From contig CM050652.1 of the NCBI GenBank assembly GCA_027574665.1, forward strand, positions 8,660,589 through 8,724,588: a stretch of 64,000 nt of DNA. Reading direction: 5' to 3'. The notes under the pieces were generated by a model. It saw nothing but the letters and a program-made list of their open reading frames with translations. It ran no database searches and had not been told where the DNA came from. The stretch is from Rhynochetos jubatus. Lineage: Eukaryota > Chordata > Aves > Eurypygiformes > Rhynochetidae. The position numbers were made by a program, and so were the translations under genes. This document shows positions 47,001 through 59,172 of this stretch, one piece after another. The number at the start of each line of letters is the position of its first letter. The stretch's first letter is position 1.

Positions 47001-50000
47001 GTTAATGAAGATACGCAAAATCAGTCCAATATTAATTGCTGGGGAACCCCAACTCTACCTGGCTCAAGTTCTTTTCTTTCATTCTGCTGACACCTCCCTT
47101 TCAGTCAGACTCCAAATCCCTTCTCAGTCATATATTTTCCTTATGAAGTAATCATCTCCCACGGGTTACCAATACTGCCATTGTGAACGAAAACAGTTTT
47201 TTGTGCATGTCAGATAAAGTTTTCCAATTCCCAGCTAATACATCCCCAGAAGGGTCTAGACAGTAATACAAGCAGGCAAGGAGGCCCATGGCACTCCCCT
47301 GCCTCCCACCATTCTTCACTGAGTTCAGTTTCGGTTTTGTTACTCTGCTATGATAGCTACAAGCGTCAGATCTGAGCACTTCTCATTTTCAGACAAACTT
47401 GGAGTTGTAACACCAGACTTATTTTCTCAGGGAGGATATGCTTGCGCTAACTCCAGGTCCTTTCTCGCAAGCTAGAGTACTGCTGCAGTAGAGATGAGTT
47501 TCCTTTGACAGCAAAGTGATTTGCTTCAAAAGCAGAAGCAAATTACTTTAGCATCTACTAATAACCTCTGTTTCTAAAAACTTACAAAAGAATATATTTT
47601 ATTTATTATGTTTAGCTATTTGTGAGCCAGTACTAAAAAAATGTCAAAAAAGAATAATTTTTACTCTTCAGTTTATGTCTGGAAACATTAATTCATAATT
47701 AATATTTAAGTGCTGCTAGCTACTTTACATTGGTGAGTGTAAAGGACATTAAAACCAAGAAATCAGAGTATATATACAAATACATAGCTTCCATTTCAAA
47801 GTCCCTTTAGAAGGCTGGGTTAGGGTACCCGCAGAGTTCAGAATAGTAATATTCAATGTAAGAACAACATATTGGGAAACTAGTGTCATATGTACAGGTA
47901 AAAGAGATTCACCTCATGTCACAGGGGTCATCCGAAAGTTACATGTTTAATTTAGCCAAAAACTTTAAGCTCTTTTATAGTCAAAGGAGAGAGAGGGATT
48001 TCTGAAAAGGCAACTCATCCCATGGTAATGAGATTTCTGCACCTATGTTTCTAAGATAAGCAGGACAAATCATGCTTTGGAGATGCCTGTCTTTGTCCTT
48101 CAATTAAAACAGGAGCCTAGGCAATTAATTTAGGCTTATCAACTTTTAAATGGCTCTCGTTAGGTGAGACGAAGGAAATCCGAAGTCTGAAATCTAGTGT
48201 AGTGTGCACTCCAAAACTGTACTTAGGGCAGATGCTTAACTTTTACTTATAGGGGAAGAGAAACTTGAAATGTTATCATCTCATTTGCACACAAAACTGT
48301 GAACAAAGAGCTAGGATTTACTTTTGTGAGTACCATTATCACACCTGGCAGAATGAAAGCTGTGTAACTAGGTTTTATTCTTCTCTTGTAACAATTTTAT
48401 TGAATTTCAATCCATGAGGAAGAGATTTTTAAGATAAAGCGTTTTCATTGCACTCTCAATATTGTATGAGAAGGAAAGTTCTCAATTTGTTTCCTTCATT
48501 ATTTTTTTCAGAATTATATATATTAGAATGTACTACATTTTAAGTTTAATTTGAGTGAGATCTTTCAGTTTTATCAACAGAATGTTTTAGAAAAGTTAAA
48601 TAATGGCATCTTTTAAATGTGGGTTCATGGGAAATGGTGACATTTTAAAGATGAATTTATATTAAAAAATAAAAATGTTAAAATGTCAATAAATATAATA
48701 AAAGGAAATCCCTAGTTTTGACCACAGTGTTAAAATAAGGCTAGTATATGTTCACATGAAAATTAACACATGAATATGATGAGAATATTTTTTTCCTGAA
48801 AAGTCTGCAAATTGAAGTCTTAAAGGGTAAGGCATTCCCGTTCTCCCTGAACAGCAATTTGCCAAGTAAAATAACAATATCATCCTCCTTTTTCCTTTGT
48901 TTTTGACCCATAGCAGTGATTTATTTTGTTATATTTTTATGAAGGGAGGAAAATTAATTTGCCATTCTCATGAAGTGACCTGAAAAGTGGCAGAGCAACA
49001 TCATTGGTGATGGAGAAAGGAGAAATTCCCAGACTTGGAAAGGTGGATAGAATAAACCACAGAAACATACTGACATGAAAGCCGTAATAGTTCCTTTGAA
49101 ACTGAAAGTCTGTTGACTTGAGAATAAATCCTTTGTTTCAAGCTGGGCTCAGCATCGCCTACATTTAGGTTTGCCTCATCATGGATAGAAATGTGAAGGC
49201 AATTTAATGCCAGCATGAACTTGTAACAGAGTTAAAAATGACCTAGCACTGAAGAGTAAAGTTCCAGCCCATCAAAAGCCAAGTTGTAGACAAAGAAGCA
49301 TAAAACATTTTATCCACTTCAAATTCACAGGGTCAGTATTTACAAATACATACAAACCTCCCAACCTACCCTGCAGGATTGATTTTTTCAGGCACAGAGG
49401 GAAAAATAAATATATTCAAATTGGCAATTATTTGAAATCATGTACACTCTATAGAATGCTCAGGAATATAACAACCTGCACGTAGTATAGTTTGGTTGTG
49501 AAATCAGAAGTCATTTACCTGTGATTCCAAAGGTAAGATGAAGCATGGCTCAGTTTCCTTGTGGATTTCAGTTTTATGCTAGCCACTAAAAATCCTAAAA
49601 ACACATATACTTTTAATGCGATAGGAATAGTAAAACCCGAGATGAAATAAAGTCAGTACTGAAAGGTTTTATGTAGAAACTCAGATGATAATAACTTTTA
49701 CTGAGTTGATTTTGAACCATTTGAATTTCAGTTATATGCCATTTTGACAGAAAAGAAATGTTTCTGTCTCAGAAATATTCTGAATCTCATTATTGGACAA
49801 CAGTAACAGCTGCATGTGAAAAATATTTATCTGATGCAAATAAACTGATGAAAACACGTATCATAGAATTGTAGAAAGAATTTTATTTCTTTCTTTAAAG
49901 CTGGGCTCTGTGTTTAATTTCCTGTGAATTTAAGCTGTGAATTTTCTTGAAATAAACTTGAAAATGTTTTTTTATTTGCCTGCTGATTATTTTCTTCCCT

Positions 50001-50474
50001 TTTCTCTTTCTCCTTTTTAACTCCTTTCCAGTGGCACAATGTGTTTGGAAAACAAGTTTTGTTCTTATTTTCATTAACATACAATTACATGAAACAAACA
50101 ATTTCTTCTGAATATACATTTACAAAAAAGAGACTGATAGAATAAATTAGTTTGAATAAATAATGACTTTATTGTAATTCATTTTGATCCCACTATATAT
50201 GTGGAGAAAAAATATCCAGGAAACACACCCCCATCCTAGTGTAGATTTGCCCCCACATGACCATATTACAGACTGGGAAACACGTGGCAGTGATTCTAAT
50301 ATCATAAACAGAAACATAACTGTTTAGTCATAGACATTTTGAATTATTACATTTCCTCCTTCAGGTCTTTAGATTCAGTTCAAAGTTTGCTGAAGGCAAT
50401 GGATGTTGCATCGTAAAATATGGGGCATTTATTCATCAGTTTCATTCAGAAATTTGCTTAGAACCATTCATGGA
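38014..50474. other. Long unique region, no gene recognised
   Basis: About 12.5 kb without a recognisable interspersed repeat. Polypyrimidine stretches occur at about 44460-44570. All frames are short (113 codons at most) and lack domains. A possible short first-exon-like segment (41491-41529) and AT-rich blocks near 44745-44830 and 46930-47000 are discussed as findings. Confidence 0.45.
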
Positions 50475-51308
50475 TGTATTGAGTTTGTGTGGTGGAGTTT
50501 TGGTAGCCAGGGAGGGGGCACAGGGATGGCTCTTGTGAGAAGCTGCTAGAAGCTCTCCCGACTTCTCCTATTGGACCTGCCTCTGGCTACAGCTGAGCTA
50601 ATTAACACCTCTGTGATTAACATATATAAGAGGGGAAAACAAAGAAAGGCTGTAGTGGAGGGAAGAGTGGGAAGAGAAGGTGGGTGTCCAGGTCAGTATG
50701 GAAGGTGGGGAGGAGGTGACTGGAGCACAGGTTCTTGTGGTGAGAGGGCTGGCTGTGCCCTGCAGTCCAGGGAGGATCCCACACCAGAGCAGGGACCCAT
50801 GCTGGAGCAGTTTGTGAAGAGCTGCAGCCTGTGGGGAGGACTCACACTGGAGAAATTAATGGAGAACTGTCTCCTGTGGGAGGGACCCCAAGCTGGAGCT
50901 GGGGCAGAGCGTGAGGACCTTCCCCTGTGGAGGAAGCAGTAGCAGAGACATGGTGTGATGGACTCACCACAACCCCCATTCCCTGTGCTGCTAGGAGGGA
51001 AGGAGGTAGATAAACTGGGAGCAAAGCTGAGCTTGGGAAGAAGGGAGGGGTGGGGTGAAGGTTTTTTAAGATCTAGTTTTGCCTCTCATTATCCTACTCT
51101 GATTTGATTGGTAACAAACAAATTAGATCAATTTCCTCTCCAGTTCAATTCTGTTTTGCCTGTGACTGTAATGTGTGAGTGAGCCCTCCCTCTCCTTGTC
51201 TTGACCCATGAACCTTTCCTTGCATTTGCTTCTCCCCATCCCAGTGCAGGGAGGAGCGAGTAAGTGGCTGCATGGTGCTTAGCTGCTGTCTGGACCTAAA
51301 CCATAACA
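50475..51308 (+). mobile_element. ERVK-like solo LTR, short form
   Basis: Left end TGTATTGAGTTTGTGTGG, then GAGTTTTGGTAGCCAGGG and AGAAGCTGCTAGAAGCTCTC; right end GCATGGTGCTTAGCTGC and GGACCTAAACCATAACA. The termini are TG and CA. ATGGA (50470-50474) and ATAGA (51309-51313) match at 4 of 5 positions and may be the target-site duplication. It aligns with the LTR at 36865 over most of its length but has about four rather than seven of the CTGGAGCAG-type units and a different last 60 bp, which resembles the ends of the ERVL-like LTRs in this window. No viral genes adjoin it. Confidence 0.9.
50623..50630 (+). promoter_or_regulatory. LTR TATA box
   Basis: TATATAAG followed by AGGGGAAAAC lies about 150 bp into the LTR, the position of the U3 promoter in this family. 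It would drive transcription to the right; activity is unknown. Confidence 0.55.
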
Positions 51309-51617
51309 ATAGATTTTGGTAAATGTATAATAAGAGATGCTCAACAAAATGACATTTAATTAAACAATTGTTTTCTTTAACTATTTAATTAATAAGTATT
51401 CAATATTAAAATGAATGAAATTGGAGGAAAACTCAGAAAAGGAATAATACCTTGAGTTCATCCTCTAATCACTTTAATAACAAACTCACAGCATTTCTAT
51501 AGTTTTGGTAAGAAAATGTATTGGTTATTGTTCCTACTTAAGATTCTTGCTATTAAGTGAATTTTCACATCACTGGGACATTATTCAGAAAGTGTTTGAA
51601 GTGGAAAGGTAAAGACA
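51309..51617. other. Unique AT-rich spacer
   Basis: Nothing recognised. Confidence 0.55.
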
Positions 51618-52766
51618 ATAAATTGGACAAAGTAAGAGTTATGGATGTTATCTCTCTGGACTTCTGTATGGCCTTTGACATGACCCCCCCACTGCATCCT
51701 TCTCTCTAAACTGGAGACACATGGATTGGATGGAAGGACTGTTTAGTGGAGAAGGAATTGCCTGGATGGTTGCACCCAGAGAGTAGTGATCAATGGCTTA
51801 AGGTCAAGATGGAGATCAGTTACAAGTGGTGTCTCTCAGGTGTCTATATTGGACCAGTACTGTTTAATATCTTCATTAATGACATTGACACTGAGATTGA
51901 GTACACACTGCAAATTTGCAGACACCAAGCTGAGTGATGCGGTTGACATGCCTGAGGGGTGGGATGTCATTCAGAGGGACCTGGACAAGCTTGAGAAGTG
52001 GGCCTGTGTGAACTTTGTAAGGTTCAACAAGGCCAAGTGCAAGGTCCTGGTCAGGGCAACCCCTGATATCAACACAGGCTGAGGGATTTAGAACGACTCT
52101 GCAGAAAAGGACCTGGGGGTACTGGTGGATGAAAAACTGGATGTGAGCCAGCAATATGTACTTGCAACCCAGAAAGCCAACCGTATCCTGGGCTACATAA
52201 ACTGAGCATGGCAGCAGGTTGAGGGGGGTGATTATGCCTCTCTACACTAGTGAGAACCAAGCTGGGGTACTGTGTCCAGCTCTGGGGTCCTCAGCACAGG
52301 AAAGACATAGACCTGCTGGAGTGAGTCCAGAGGAAGGACACAAAATAGTCAGAGATGGAACACGTCTCTTATGGGGAAAGGCTGAGAGGGTTGGGTTTGT
52401 TCAACCTGCAGGAGAAAAAGCTCTGGGGAAACCTTGCAGCCTTTCAATGCTTAAAGGAGGCTTATAAGAAAGACAGGGACAGACTTTTTAGTAGGGCTTG
52501 TAGTGATAGGACAAGGGGTAATGGTTTTAAACTACAAAAGGGAAGATTCAGACTCGATATAAGATTTTTCTTTTTTTATTATGAGAGTGGTGAACAACTC
52601 ATCAGGTTGCTCAGAGAAGCTGTAGATGTCCCATCTCTGGAGACATTCAAACTCAGGTTGGATGAGGCTCTGAGCAACCTGTTCTAGTTGAAGATGTCCC
52701 TGCTTATGGCAGGGTTGTTGGACTAAATGACCTTTAAAGGTCCCTACCAAACCATCCTAGGATAAA
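51618..52766 (+). mobile_element. CR1 LINE, longest copy in the window
   Basis: About 1.15 kb of CR1 in plus orientation, from the reverse-transcriptase motif A region (GTTATCTCTCTGGACTTC, GCCTTTGACATG) through the C-terminal part of ORF2 and the 3' untranslated region (TGGACTAAATGACCTTTAAA, GGTCCCTACCAAACCATCCT). The octamer tail is eroded to ATCCTAGGATAAAATA. Numerous stops and frameshifts make it inactive. A T-rich insertion (about 52566-52582) lies after the RFRLDIR block. Confidence 0.95.
51640..52688 (+). pseudogene. CR1 ORF2 reverse transcriptase relic
   Basis: The protein can be followed across at least three frames. DVISLDFCMAFDM-like motif A lies near 51650-51685, and a decayed SGVSQVSILDQ (normally SGVPQGSVLGP) leads to LFNIFINDID at about 51865-51895. 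Then comes FADTKLSDAV where the catalytic FADD should be, and then KWACVNFVRFNKAKCKVLV. After a TGA at about 52080 come a block near [17 protein letters not shown] and, in another frame, EERLRGLGLFNLQEKKLWG and [18 protein letters not shown]. Loss of one active-site Asp, frameshifts and stops show that it is dead. Confidence 0.85.
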
Positions 52767-55700
52767 ATAAGATACCATTTGCTTCAAGGATTCAGTTATG
52801 GGTTCTGCATATCTATAGTATACAGGTCATGAATTTAGATCCAGAATATGTATTCAGACCTTCAGATAGTGTGAAAATGTTTTGCTAAAGTACATAAATC
52901 TGTAAACATCTTGTATAGATCCTTCTTAAATCATCCTGAAGTATGGTCTTTCCCATCTCTGATATACAACCTGTGTAAGACCATATAGAAAATATTTTTG
53001 TATCTGATTATGTCTTGGGCATGATTTGGTGCACCACTGACTCCCACTGATTTTGGTGACAGTTGAAATTTCTCAGTACCCTGTAAAGTATAGCTCCTGT
53101 CTTGGAAGGCCAAGCAGAGGAGAAACTGTAACATTCACAGCAGATGCTCTTCACAGACCACCACCAACTTAAAGATTTTCATAGCATTCCTTCCAGTTAT
53201 TTAGTTTCCCATTCACACAGCCATGCTGAAGGTCAGCACAGGAGGTATAGCTTCAATTTCCCCTCATTCGGGATCTTCCACACCAATTCTCTCTGTGGAT
53301 TTGTACCCCTCCTTTCCTCAGGTGGAGGATACTTGACCAACTTTCCATCTCTCTCCAGAAGCTGTTGCTTGGGGTTCACCCTAGGTATTGACTGAACCAC
53401 CTGCCCCCAGAGGCTGCTTACCTGACTATGAGGGGATGAGGGCTACCAATCCAACTGGGGTGAGGGGAGGAAGGAGAACTAGACCAGGCTGTCTTTTTGG
53501 TGTAGATGCACATTGTTCTCATTACTTCTAGATAAAATGTCTATCTGGTGAGGTACTCAATAAGCTTGTTTTAAATAGTAAAAATATACCTAGCTGAGGT
53601 TTGGACACTTACATTGGAGCTCTCATGAAATCACTATGTTTCTTTTTCTTTTTTTTTTTTCTTATATTCTGCCACAGCTCTTCCTAAAAACTAATGACCC
53701 AGACACTCTCCTCCTGAGCTACAATAAATGAAAGGGAACAAATAAACAGAAAATCTCTGCATCTCCCTTAGAACCAGGACATCCTGCAGATATCTCCCAG
53801 TGGCTGTCATTAGCCCTAATGGAAAGCAGCTGAGCCCCAGCACAGCTACATCGGTCTTCACTGAGCAGGTACTTGTGCATGAAAGAGGATGTATTTGCAA
53901 ATATTCCTTCTGTATTAGAGTAAGATATTTAGCCATGTAGCCTAACTTTGGTGACATAGGGATAACCTAAGCCCAAACTTCCCTCCATAAGGTAAACTTG
54001 TAGCTGCATGAGGAATTTTTGCTTTCCTCTAAAAAATATATGCATAATGTGTGCAAATCTGACAGATGGATTTATTTAGGTCTGGCATGTAATATATGCT
54101 AGTTATCTAGGATAAGTTTATACATGGGGAAGCTCTAGGATAAAACTTATATCCTTGCATAGGTAGGAACACTCATTATCTAGGGTGTTTTCCTCTCTCT
54201 ACTGATAGTAGGAAAACTAAGGACTGGATTCATCTGATCTCTGTTAGATGTCAGATCAATGGTGAGAGGAACTCTTCTGCTAAAAATGTTTCACCAGTGA
54301 TGACTCTAAAAGAAAGGAAAGGTTATGCTCTTGAAGGTGGATATTCACTTTTAGTTCGATGAACCCTACCCTGTAACTTCTGTAAGACTGAAATTATGTA
54401 AAATCAATCCCTTTGAGATCATTGTGCACCAAGAACGCATTGAATTACAATGGTTACATGGTCTCTTCGCTTTATTTCTGGACTATTTTTGGTGTTTGTA
54501 TGAATATGTATCATATTCAGCCCTTACTCTTTACTGGGGTTTTGACTTACAACCCCCTTACAAATAATTATAGAGACATTACTATGGTGAAGTGTCATGG
54601 TGTGGCTTTGAAGATTTCTGGCCCCTGAGACCAGAAGATAGACACTGTCACATTGGATCAGTCCAACAGTCTATATTCTGTCTGGGGAATGGCTGAGAGA
54701 AAATACCTCCTAGAAGAGCATAAGAACTGGGTAAATAGCATTGTCACCTGTTACATTCCCCAAGGCCAAATAGTTTTAACCTAGGCACTTTATGGAAATA
54801 AACCCCTCTTATAAATTTCAGGCCTTGCTGGAGGTCAAGGTTTAACTTTGAGCTGGTTCTCCATTAAAAGTCAATTCCATCTGACCAAGGTATAAATAGA
54901 TACGTGTTCATTTTCTGTGAGCCACAGAAAGTGTCTGGATGCACAGGTTACCTTACGGCTCCCCGTGTGTCAGAAGGGAGCCTATGACAGGGAAAAGAAA
55001 ACACATTAACTGTGTTAACCTGTTGGGTTGGTTATCTGAATTTGATCAGGTCAGTGTGCTGGAGGATCAGACAGACCTAAGCTTTGTGGCAATATTTTAT
55101 TTCTAGCACATAGTGCTTTAAATCTCAAAGTCATTAAACTCCAAGCTGACACAGGGAATGCCTAGTGGGATTAACCTTCAAAAACTAATTACCAAAGAGA
55201 TCAACAAAAGGCAGCCTGCATCACTACTGTTGTGACAGCATACCAGAGGAGTAAGCAGTGTCAGAAAATGTTGATTAAAAGGATCTGATTCGCTGGAGAC
55301 TCTTTTCCTATGCAGGCACAGGTTTCTAAATGTTTACAGAGGAAAGATCAATGAAAGACAAGCTTCTAATTATAACTAGGTATCTAGGCAAAATTTCTAT
55401 GATGATTATTATTTTATCATTTTTCCTGTATTTTCTAGAAAAGTTATGGAATGAGGTATTACCCAAGCATCTAGGAAGGATCAGCTCTTAAATAAAAGAA
55501 TCTGAATAAGGTCCATTTTCAAAATATGTGCTATTTTGTTGATTCACACTCCCACACACACGCATACACTTTAAAGGGATCCTGTAATGGCTGCCTTGAA
55601 TATACAGTGTGGGTTTTAAATCTAGTGAGATGAATTCCAGCTCTATGCCAAGCAGATAAAACAAATGCTGAGTTTATGAAAGGGTCAGTAGTCCATCAGA

Positions 55701-55823
55701 TGTCAACCACAAAACACAACAGACTACCATTACCTGTGACATCTGTTAATTACTCCTCAGATTTCAAGTCCCTTGGATGAATCTGATATCAAGTGATGTG
55801 ATAAAGATCCAGGCATCACAATG
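52767..55823. other. Unique region, no gene recognised
   Basis: About 3 kb with short frames on both strands and no recognisable repeat or domain. A T run lies at about 53649-53660. Confidence 0.45.
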
Positions 55824-55850
55824 TTACACACACACACACACATATATATG
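55824..55850. repeat. (AC)n(AT)n microsatellite at a CR1 3' end
   Basis: A short dinucleotide array (AC units, then ATATATAT) lies directly against the 3' terminus of the CR1 at 55851. It occupies the place of the CR1 tail and may have grown from it or marked the insertion site. Confidence 0.9.
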
Positions 55851-56600
55851 TATCACAGAATGGTAAGGGTTTGAAGGGATGTTCGGAGATCATCTAGTCT
55901 AACCACTGTGCCAGAGTAGGTTGGAATGGAACACATCCAGGTGGCTTTTCTATATGTCCAAAGAAGGAGACTCCACCACCTCTCTGGGCAGCCTGTTCCA
56001 GCGTTTTGGCATCCTCAAAGTAAAGATTTTCCTCATGTTGAGATGGAATTTCCTGCATTCCAGATTGTGCCTGTTGCCCCTTCCCTTGTTGCTGGACGCC
56101 ACTGAAACGGGTCTGGCCCCATTCTCTTGACATACATCCTTTAGACATTTCTAAGCATTGATATGATTCCTTCTCAGTCTTCTGCAGGCTAAACAGACCC
56201 GGGTCTCTCATCCTTTCCTCATGAGAGCTGCTCCATTCCTTTGCAGAGCTGCTTTCCAGTAGGTCAACACACACTCTGTACAAGTCCATGGGATTATTCC
56301 TCCCCAGGTGCAGGACCCTACACTTGCCCTTGTTGAACCCCATTTGGTTCCTCTCTGCCCCCTTCTCTAGCCTACCTAGGTCTTGCTGTATGGTGGCACA
56401 GCCTTCTGGTGCATCAGCCACTCCTCCCAGTTTTGTGTCATCAGTAAACTTGCTGAGGATACCTTCTGTCCCCTCATCCAGGCCGTTGATGAATATGTTG
56501 AACAAGCCTGGGTCCAGTATTGGCCCCTGGGGAACACTGCTAGCCACAGGCCTCCAACTAGACCCTTCAGTCCTGATCACAACCCTCTGAGCTCTGCCAT
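55851..56600 (-). mobile_element. CR1 LINE, internally deleted
   Basis: The reverse-complement CR1 3' end (TATCACAGAATGGTAAGGG, GATCATCTAGTCTAACCA) is followed by the untranslated region and ORF2 sequence up to about 56600, where it is truncated (GCTCTGCCAT). Relative to the CR1 layout seen in CR1-a, roughly 150-200 codons of ORF2 are missing near 56240, where CTGCTTTCC joins two distant ORF2 segments. Confidence 0.93.
55894..56580 (-). pseudogene. CR1 ORF2 relic, 228-codon open frame
   Basis: This is the longest open frame in the window. Residues about 15-32 read SVPQGPILDPGLFNIFIN, the reverse-transcriptase block before the active site. Residues 45-51 read FTDDTKL, the catalytic motif with both Asp kept and one Ala-to-Thr change. 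Residues 79-92 read QMGFNKGKCRVLHL. At about residue 111 the sequence jumps to the distal HEERMRDPGLFSLQK block, which shows an in-frame internal deletion. The rest (about 145-228) is 3' untranslated region read through. It lacks the endonuclease and the N-terminal half of the reverse transcriptase, so it is not functional in retrotransposition. Its openness is most simply due to chance and youth of the copy. Confidence 0.85.
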
Positions 56601-59000
56601 TGTTGTGGCAACTAAGCTACCACCTAGTTGATAATGTTATCAGAATTCTGGGAACAAGTTAGTTATATAAATATCATTAAATCAACCTGGGGATAGCACT
56701 AGTACAGACCAGGCCTTGACTTTAAGAGATTATCAGGGAAGACTCAAAAGAAATTAGTGCATTTAATTACCTTTCTGAAGTTCCCAAATAAAATAAATGT
56801 CTATTGAATTTCCTCCCGCCTCAGTTTAAGTCTCTTCACAAATGTTATTACATTTTAATTAAAGTGAACTTGTTTTTCCATTTAGTGGTTATTCTAGCTT
56901 GATCCTTTTTTCATTATTCTTACAATTGAATAAAGATGCTAATTGGGGATTAGTTTATAATAACAGCTGACAGACCCTGAGGATCCATTCTGCAAACTAA
57001 TAGTCTATGGATGCAGAAAAGTCCATAAGCCAGCATGGGGGAACCAGTGTGTTACCAGAAGTGATCATCTTCATTCACAAGTATAGACTGCACACTACAA
57101 TGAGTTTTGTTTGCTGAGATATTCTTCTTATTTAGAATCTCTACACTACTGTTTTTCAGAGGTGTCTTGTTTGCTTTGGGCCAGGGACAATAGGGAAAGT
57201 TTGCCATTTACATGGTATGTTTACATGACAGACAAGGATATCTCATGTTCTGAGCTGTCTGGAGATGAATCATGAGGTTTGGTACGGGAGCACAGTAGCT
57301 GATTGAACACTGACAGCTTTCAAAAATGTTAAGGGCATGGTACTATGCTAACACAGTTGCACAATATCTGGATAAGAGCAAAGGGATTTGTCTCTTTGAG
57401 GCTATTCTTCTAGACGTTTCTAACATTAGCAGGAGGATGTTCAGTGGTCTTAGTCTATTCATTTCCAAAAATCTTTCAATAATTCAATCTTGATTAAAGA
57501 CTGAAAGGGAATCTTATGTGCTGTCAGAATGTGAAGTTACTAAAACTTAAACCACTGAAGATCAGGCAAGTCAGAGTGGAGATGACCAAATAACTCTTCT
57601 GACCCCAAACCAGTAAAGACCTCTAGTTATATTAATTCACAGTTTTAGCTGGTACTGTCCTAAAGGGATGCAAGCTGATCTCCAGGTCTTCATCAAAATA
57701 GGGGTACTGTTTGTCAATGTTTGCTAACATGCTTTAGCTGGAGGAAAAAGCATAATTTCATAACATCTTTGACTTAAATTACATGATAATTATACCGTGT
57801 CCTTCCTTGAAGTGATGAAACAGTACTGTATCTCCAGGAAGTATAACAAAATGTATGAATTTGGGTTAAATTTGAGAAAAATACCCCAACACCTTAAACA
57901 GAACAACGTTTACAGCTTGAACTCGCTGGCAGACTAGTATACTGTAAGCTTATCTATAGATCTAGAATACAAACTCTCTGCTTGCCAGTTGCCTGTTTGT
58001 GGGGGGTTATCTTCACTCTTATGAAAATGTTATATCCTCAGTGTGACAGAGGTCTTTGAAGTTTAAATGAGCGTAGGTATTTTCCTTAGGCTTTAATCGA
58101 ACTCAGTGGCAACTAAACTCTATTGTATGACCCATATTTGTGAAGATATTTCTTCAAGCAGGGTAGAACTGATCCCTAAACTTTTTCTCTCTTCCAAACT
58201 ATTTTTACCTTCAAAAATTTTACAAATTACAAGGAACCATCAGGATAAACCATAAACATTCTGTCTCTATATTAGATAATATACTGAGGAAGAAAGCAAG
58301 AAACACACAACTCTTTCATTCTTTAATCTTTTTCTTTCTTTGAGAATTTGATCAAGATATCTTTCAGTGATAACGAAACTGAGTTAATTTGTGTTTTATT
58401 AAGCTAGTAATGTGGAATTTGTTATGCTGACTTTTAAGTAAGTGTCAGTGTCAATAGTACAATGTAATGAGTTAATGTAATCCTTAATCCTGGGAAAATT
58501 GAAGACAGTATTTGGTAAGGTTTTCTTTGGAAAATTAAAGTGATTTGCAGAAAACTTAGTTGATAAACTAATAAGGAAATACCAAGAAAAGGTAATGAAC
58601 TAGATTATAATATTTCTATATACAAGTCAGACAGACCTTTATTCTTAAATTGTCCCATTGATTTCAGCATCACTGTGACATTTGAAACACAGTACAGAGC
58701 CTTTCTGATACAGCTTTAGGAAGGTAAATATGCTGAGGAAATATTGAAGCTCATTCTGTAAAAAAGGAGTCAAATGGCTTAATCTGGGTGTGTACCATAT
58801 CTTTGTACTGTGGAAGTGATTTTCCAAAAAGACCTAAGGGTACTTTTTCCCTGCCTTTGAAGGGTGCCATTGCAGCAAACACTAACTATGTGAAACAAAA
58901 AGAGGCACTGTTTATTTTCACATGGACTAAGTAATCTCCTCACATGGTCTGGAAACTCAGTGTGAGTGGCACTAGAATTAGATACTGCTAGAAAGCTCTG
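56601..59000. other. Unique region, no gene recognised
   Basis: About 2.4 kb with nothing recognisable. Confidence 0.45.
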
Positions 59001-59172
59001 CTGGAAAGGACCTTCTAGGCCCCCCAGCACAGCATCTGCCTTCTGGTAGTACCAGCTACACCGACACCATTGATAATATGTACCTGTCTAATTTGGGTTT
59101 ACAGATCTCTAAGGATGGAGATAACACAGCTTTTCAGGCAATCTCTTCCAAAGTTTAACTGTCTGTTCTTAG
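59001..59172 (-). mobile_element. Old CR1 LINE 3' fragment
   Basis: The plus strand carries eroded reverse-complement CR1 3' sequence: CTGGAAAGGACCTTCTAGGC, then TCTAAGGATGGAGATAACAC and AGGCAATCTCTTCCAAAGTT, corresponding to the TCCAGGGATGGGGA and CAACCTGTTCCAGTG blocks of younger copies. Divergence is much higher than in the other copies, so the call rests on block order and not on close identity. Confidence 0.55.

Noticed and set aside
49858-49880. ATCATAGAATTGTAGAAAG, similar to a CR1 terminus
   Set aside because: No GGTTGGAAGGGACC-type block follows, so a short chance match is more likely.
36865-51308. A provirus bounded by the two ERVK-like LTRs
   Set aside because: They are 12.5 kb apart, differ in length and 3' end, and no gag, pol or env relic lies between them.
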